From the NCBI GenBank assembly GCA_019083985.1, contig JAHRCV010000001.1:558001-622000 (forward strand): 64,000 nucleotides of DNA. Direction: 5' to 3'. Below, piece by piece: positions 63,349 to 64,000 of the stretch. Below the pieces are notes generated by a model. The model was given only the letters and a program-made list of their open reading frames with translations. It was not told the origin of the DNA and ran no database searches. Made by a program: the position numbers and the translations under genes. Each line of letters begins with the position of its first letter. Within the stretch, counting starts at the first letter, position 1. Source of the DNA: Rhizobiales bacterium TNE-4. Lineage in GTDB: Bacteria > Pseudomonadota > Alphaproteobacteria > Rhizobiales > Beijerinckiaceae.

Positions 63349-64000
63349 TCACGCAGGCACGAAACGGCGTGCATCAGCCATGCGCCAATGATCGCCATAG
63401 GGCGTGAGATCGGGACGCTCAAGCAGCGCGCCTGGCTCAAGCAGTGGGTAGAGTTCGGCGAAGCTGCGCGTTTCTGTCGGCGAGATGCGGCGGTGGAAAT
63501 GTTTCCGCTCAAAAGCATGCGGGTGATCAAGACCCGCAGCGGCAGTGATTTCTGAAAGCGCATGCAGCGTGTGTCTGTGAAACTGCGCAACACGCTGCGC
63601 TTTATCGGGCACATCGAGCGCGCCATAACGCAGCGGATCTTGTGTCGCAACGCCCGTGGGGCAGCGGTCCGTATGGCAAGATTGCGCTTGGATGCAGCCG
63701 AGTGCGAACATGAAACCGCGCGCCGCATTGCACCAATCAGCCCCAAGCGCGAAGGCGCGCGCCATATCGATCCCCGTGACGATCTTTCCGCTTGCACCAA
63801 TTCGGATGCGGTCACGCGCGCCAATGCCAATCAGGGCATTATTGACGAAGACGAGACCCTCACGGAGCGGCATGCCGAGGTGATCCATGAATTCGAGCGG
63901 TGCTGCGCCCGTCCCACCTTCCTTGCCGTCGACGACAATGAAATCAGGATAAATCTGCGTTTCCACCATCGCTTTGCAGATGGCGAGAAACTCCCACGGA
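63349..64000 (-). CDS. Glutamate synthase-like FMN-binding protein, 3' part
   Basis: A minus-strand gene running off the right edge; about 217 C-terminal residues are visible. The frame is open to base 64000. It carries PDFIVVDGKEGGTGAAP (FMN site) and the Fe-S cysteine pattern C-x5-C-x4-C in GCIQAQSCHTDRCPTG. These belong to the glutamate synthase alpha-subunit-like family (GltB2/GlxD type), often linked to amine metabolism. It is convergent with the FAD oxidoreductase, with a 9 bp gap. Confidence 0.92.
   Translation of the reverse strand, partial: PWEFLAICKAMVETQIYPDFIVVDGKEGGTGAAPLEFMDHLGMPLREGLVFVNNALIGIGARDRIRIGASGKIVTGIDMARAFALGADWCNAARGFMFALGCIQAQSCHTDRCPTGVATQDPLRYGALDVPDKAQRVAQFHRHTLHALSEITAAAGLDHPHAFERKHFHRRISPTETRSFAELYPLLEPGALLERPDLTPYGDHWRMADARRFVPA

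Overview
The window is a moderately GC-rich chromosomal segment from an alphaproteobacterium, most likely of the order Hyphomicrobiales (Rhizobiales). I infer this from the combination of a MucR/Ros regulator, an AnsA-type asparaginase, a hopanoid-type HpnK deacetylase, a two-subunit methylmalonyl-CoA mutase with MeaB, small alphaproteobacterial families (DUF1491, DUF5330-like, DUF6456, DUF2336, YcgN, YdcH) and a Rhodobacter-type gene transfer agent (GTA) cluster. The genus cannot be named from sequence alone. I saw no tRNA, rRNA, CRISPR array or insertion sequence.

Layout. 1-6.4 kb: SUF iron-sulfur operon (cysteine desulfurase, sufB, sufC, sufD, sufS, sufT, sufA) on the plus strand, tightly packed. 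6.5-11.6 kb, minus strand: an AsnC-type ligand-binding protein, an L,D-transpeptidase, UDP-glucose dehydrogenase and two tandem paralogous alpha/beta-hydrolase lipoproteins. 11.7-19.1 kb: meaB-pcp, asparaginase, a HepT/MntA toxin-antitoxin pair and the methylmalonyl-CoA mutase genes mutA-mutB. 19.2-23.7 kb: HerA-like ATPase, M20 dipeptidase, a small exported protein and a class IV aminotransferase. 23.7-28.7 kb: envelope genes (murJ, two family 2 glycosyltransferases, hpnK, a TVP38 membrane protein). 28.8-40.5 kb: stress and housekeeping genes (exported superoxide dismutase, isochorismatase-like hydrolase, oligopeptidase B, MsrB, MucR, SufE-like protein, sensor histidine kinase, peptidoglycan-binding protein and small conserved proteins).

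40.6-57.7 kb is the distinctive part: a GTA structural cluster in the canonical order g1 (small terminase), g2 (large terminase), g3 portal, g4 protease, g5 capsid, g6-g15, then a DUF2793 fibre-like protein and a lysozyme with a membrane tail. It has no integrase, replication or repressor genes. Two genes lie antisense inside it: a trypsin-like exported protease between g5 and g6, and a YdcH-family gene between g11 and g12. Two lesions suggest decay or unusual expression. The g15 reading frame has a single in-frame TAA at 51823 although homology continues without a frame change on both sides, and the g9 tail-tube protein seems to lack about 30-35 internal residues. A good TTGACA-17-TATGTT promoter lies ahead of g1.

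57.7-64 kb: an amino acid or polyamine utilisation locus, with an amidohydrolase and an XRE-cupin regulator on the minus strand, a divergent polar amino acid ABC transporter (binding protein, permease, ATPase), an FAD amine oxidase, and the 3' part of a glutamate-synthase-like flavoprotein running off the right edge.
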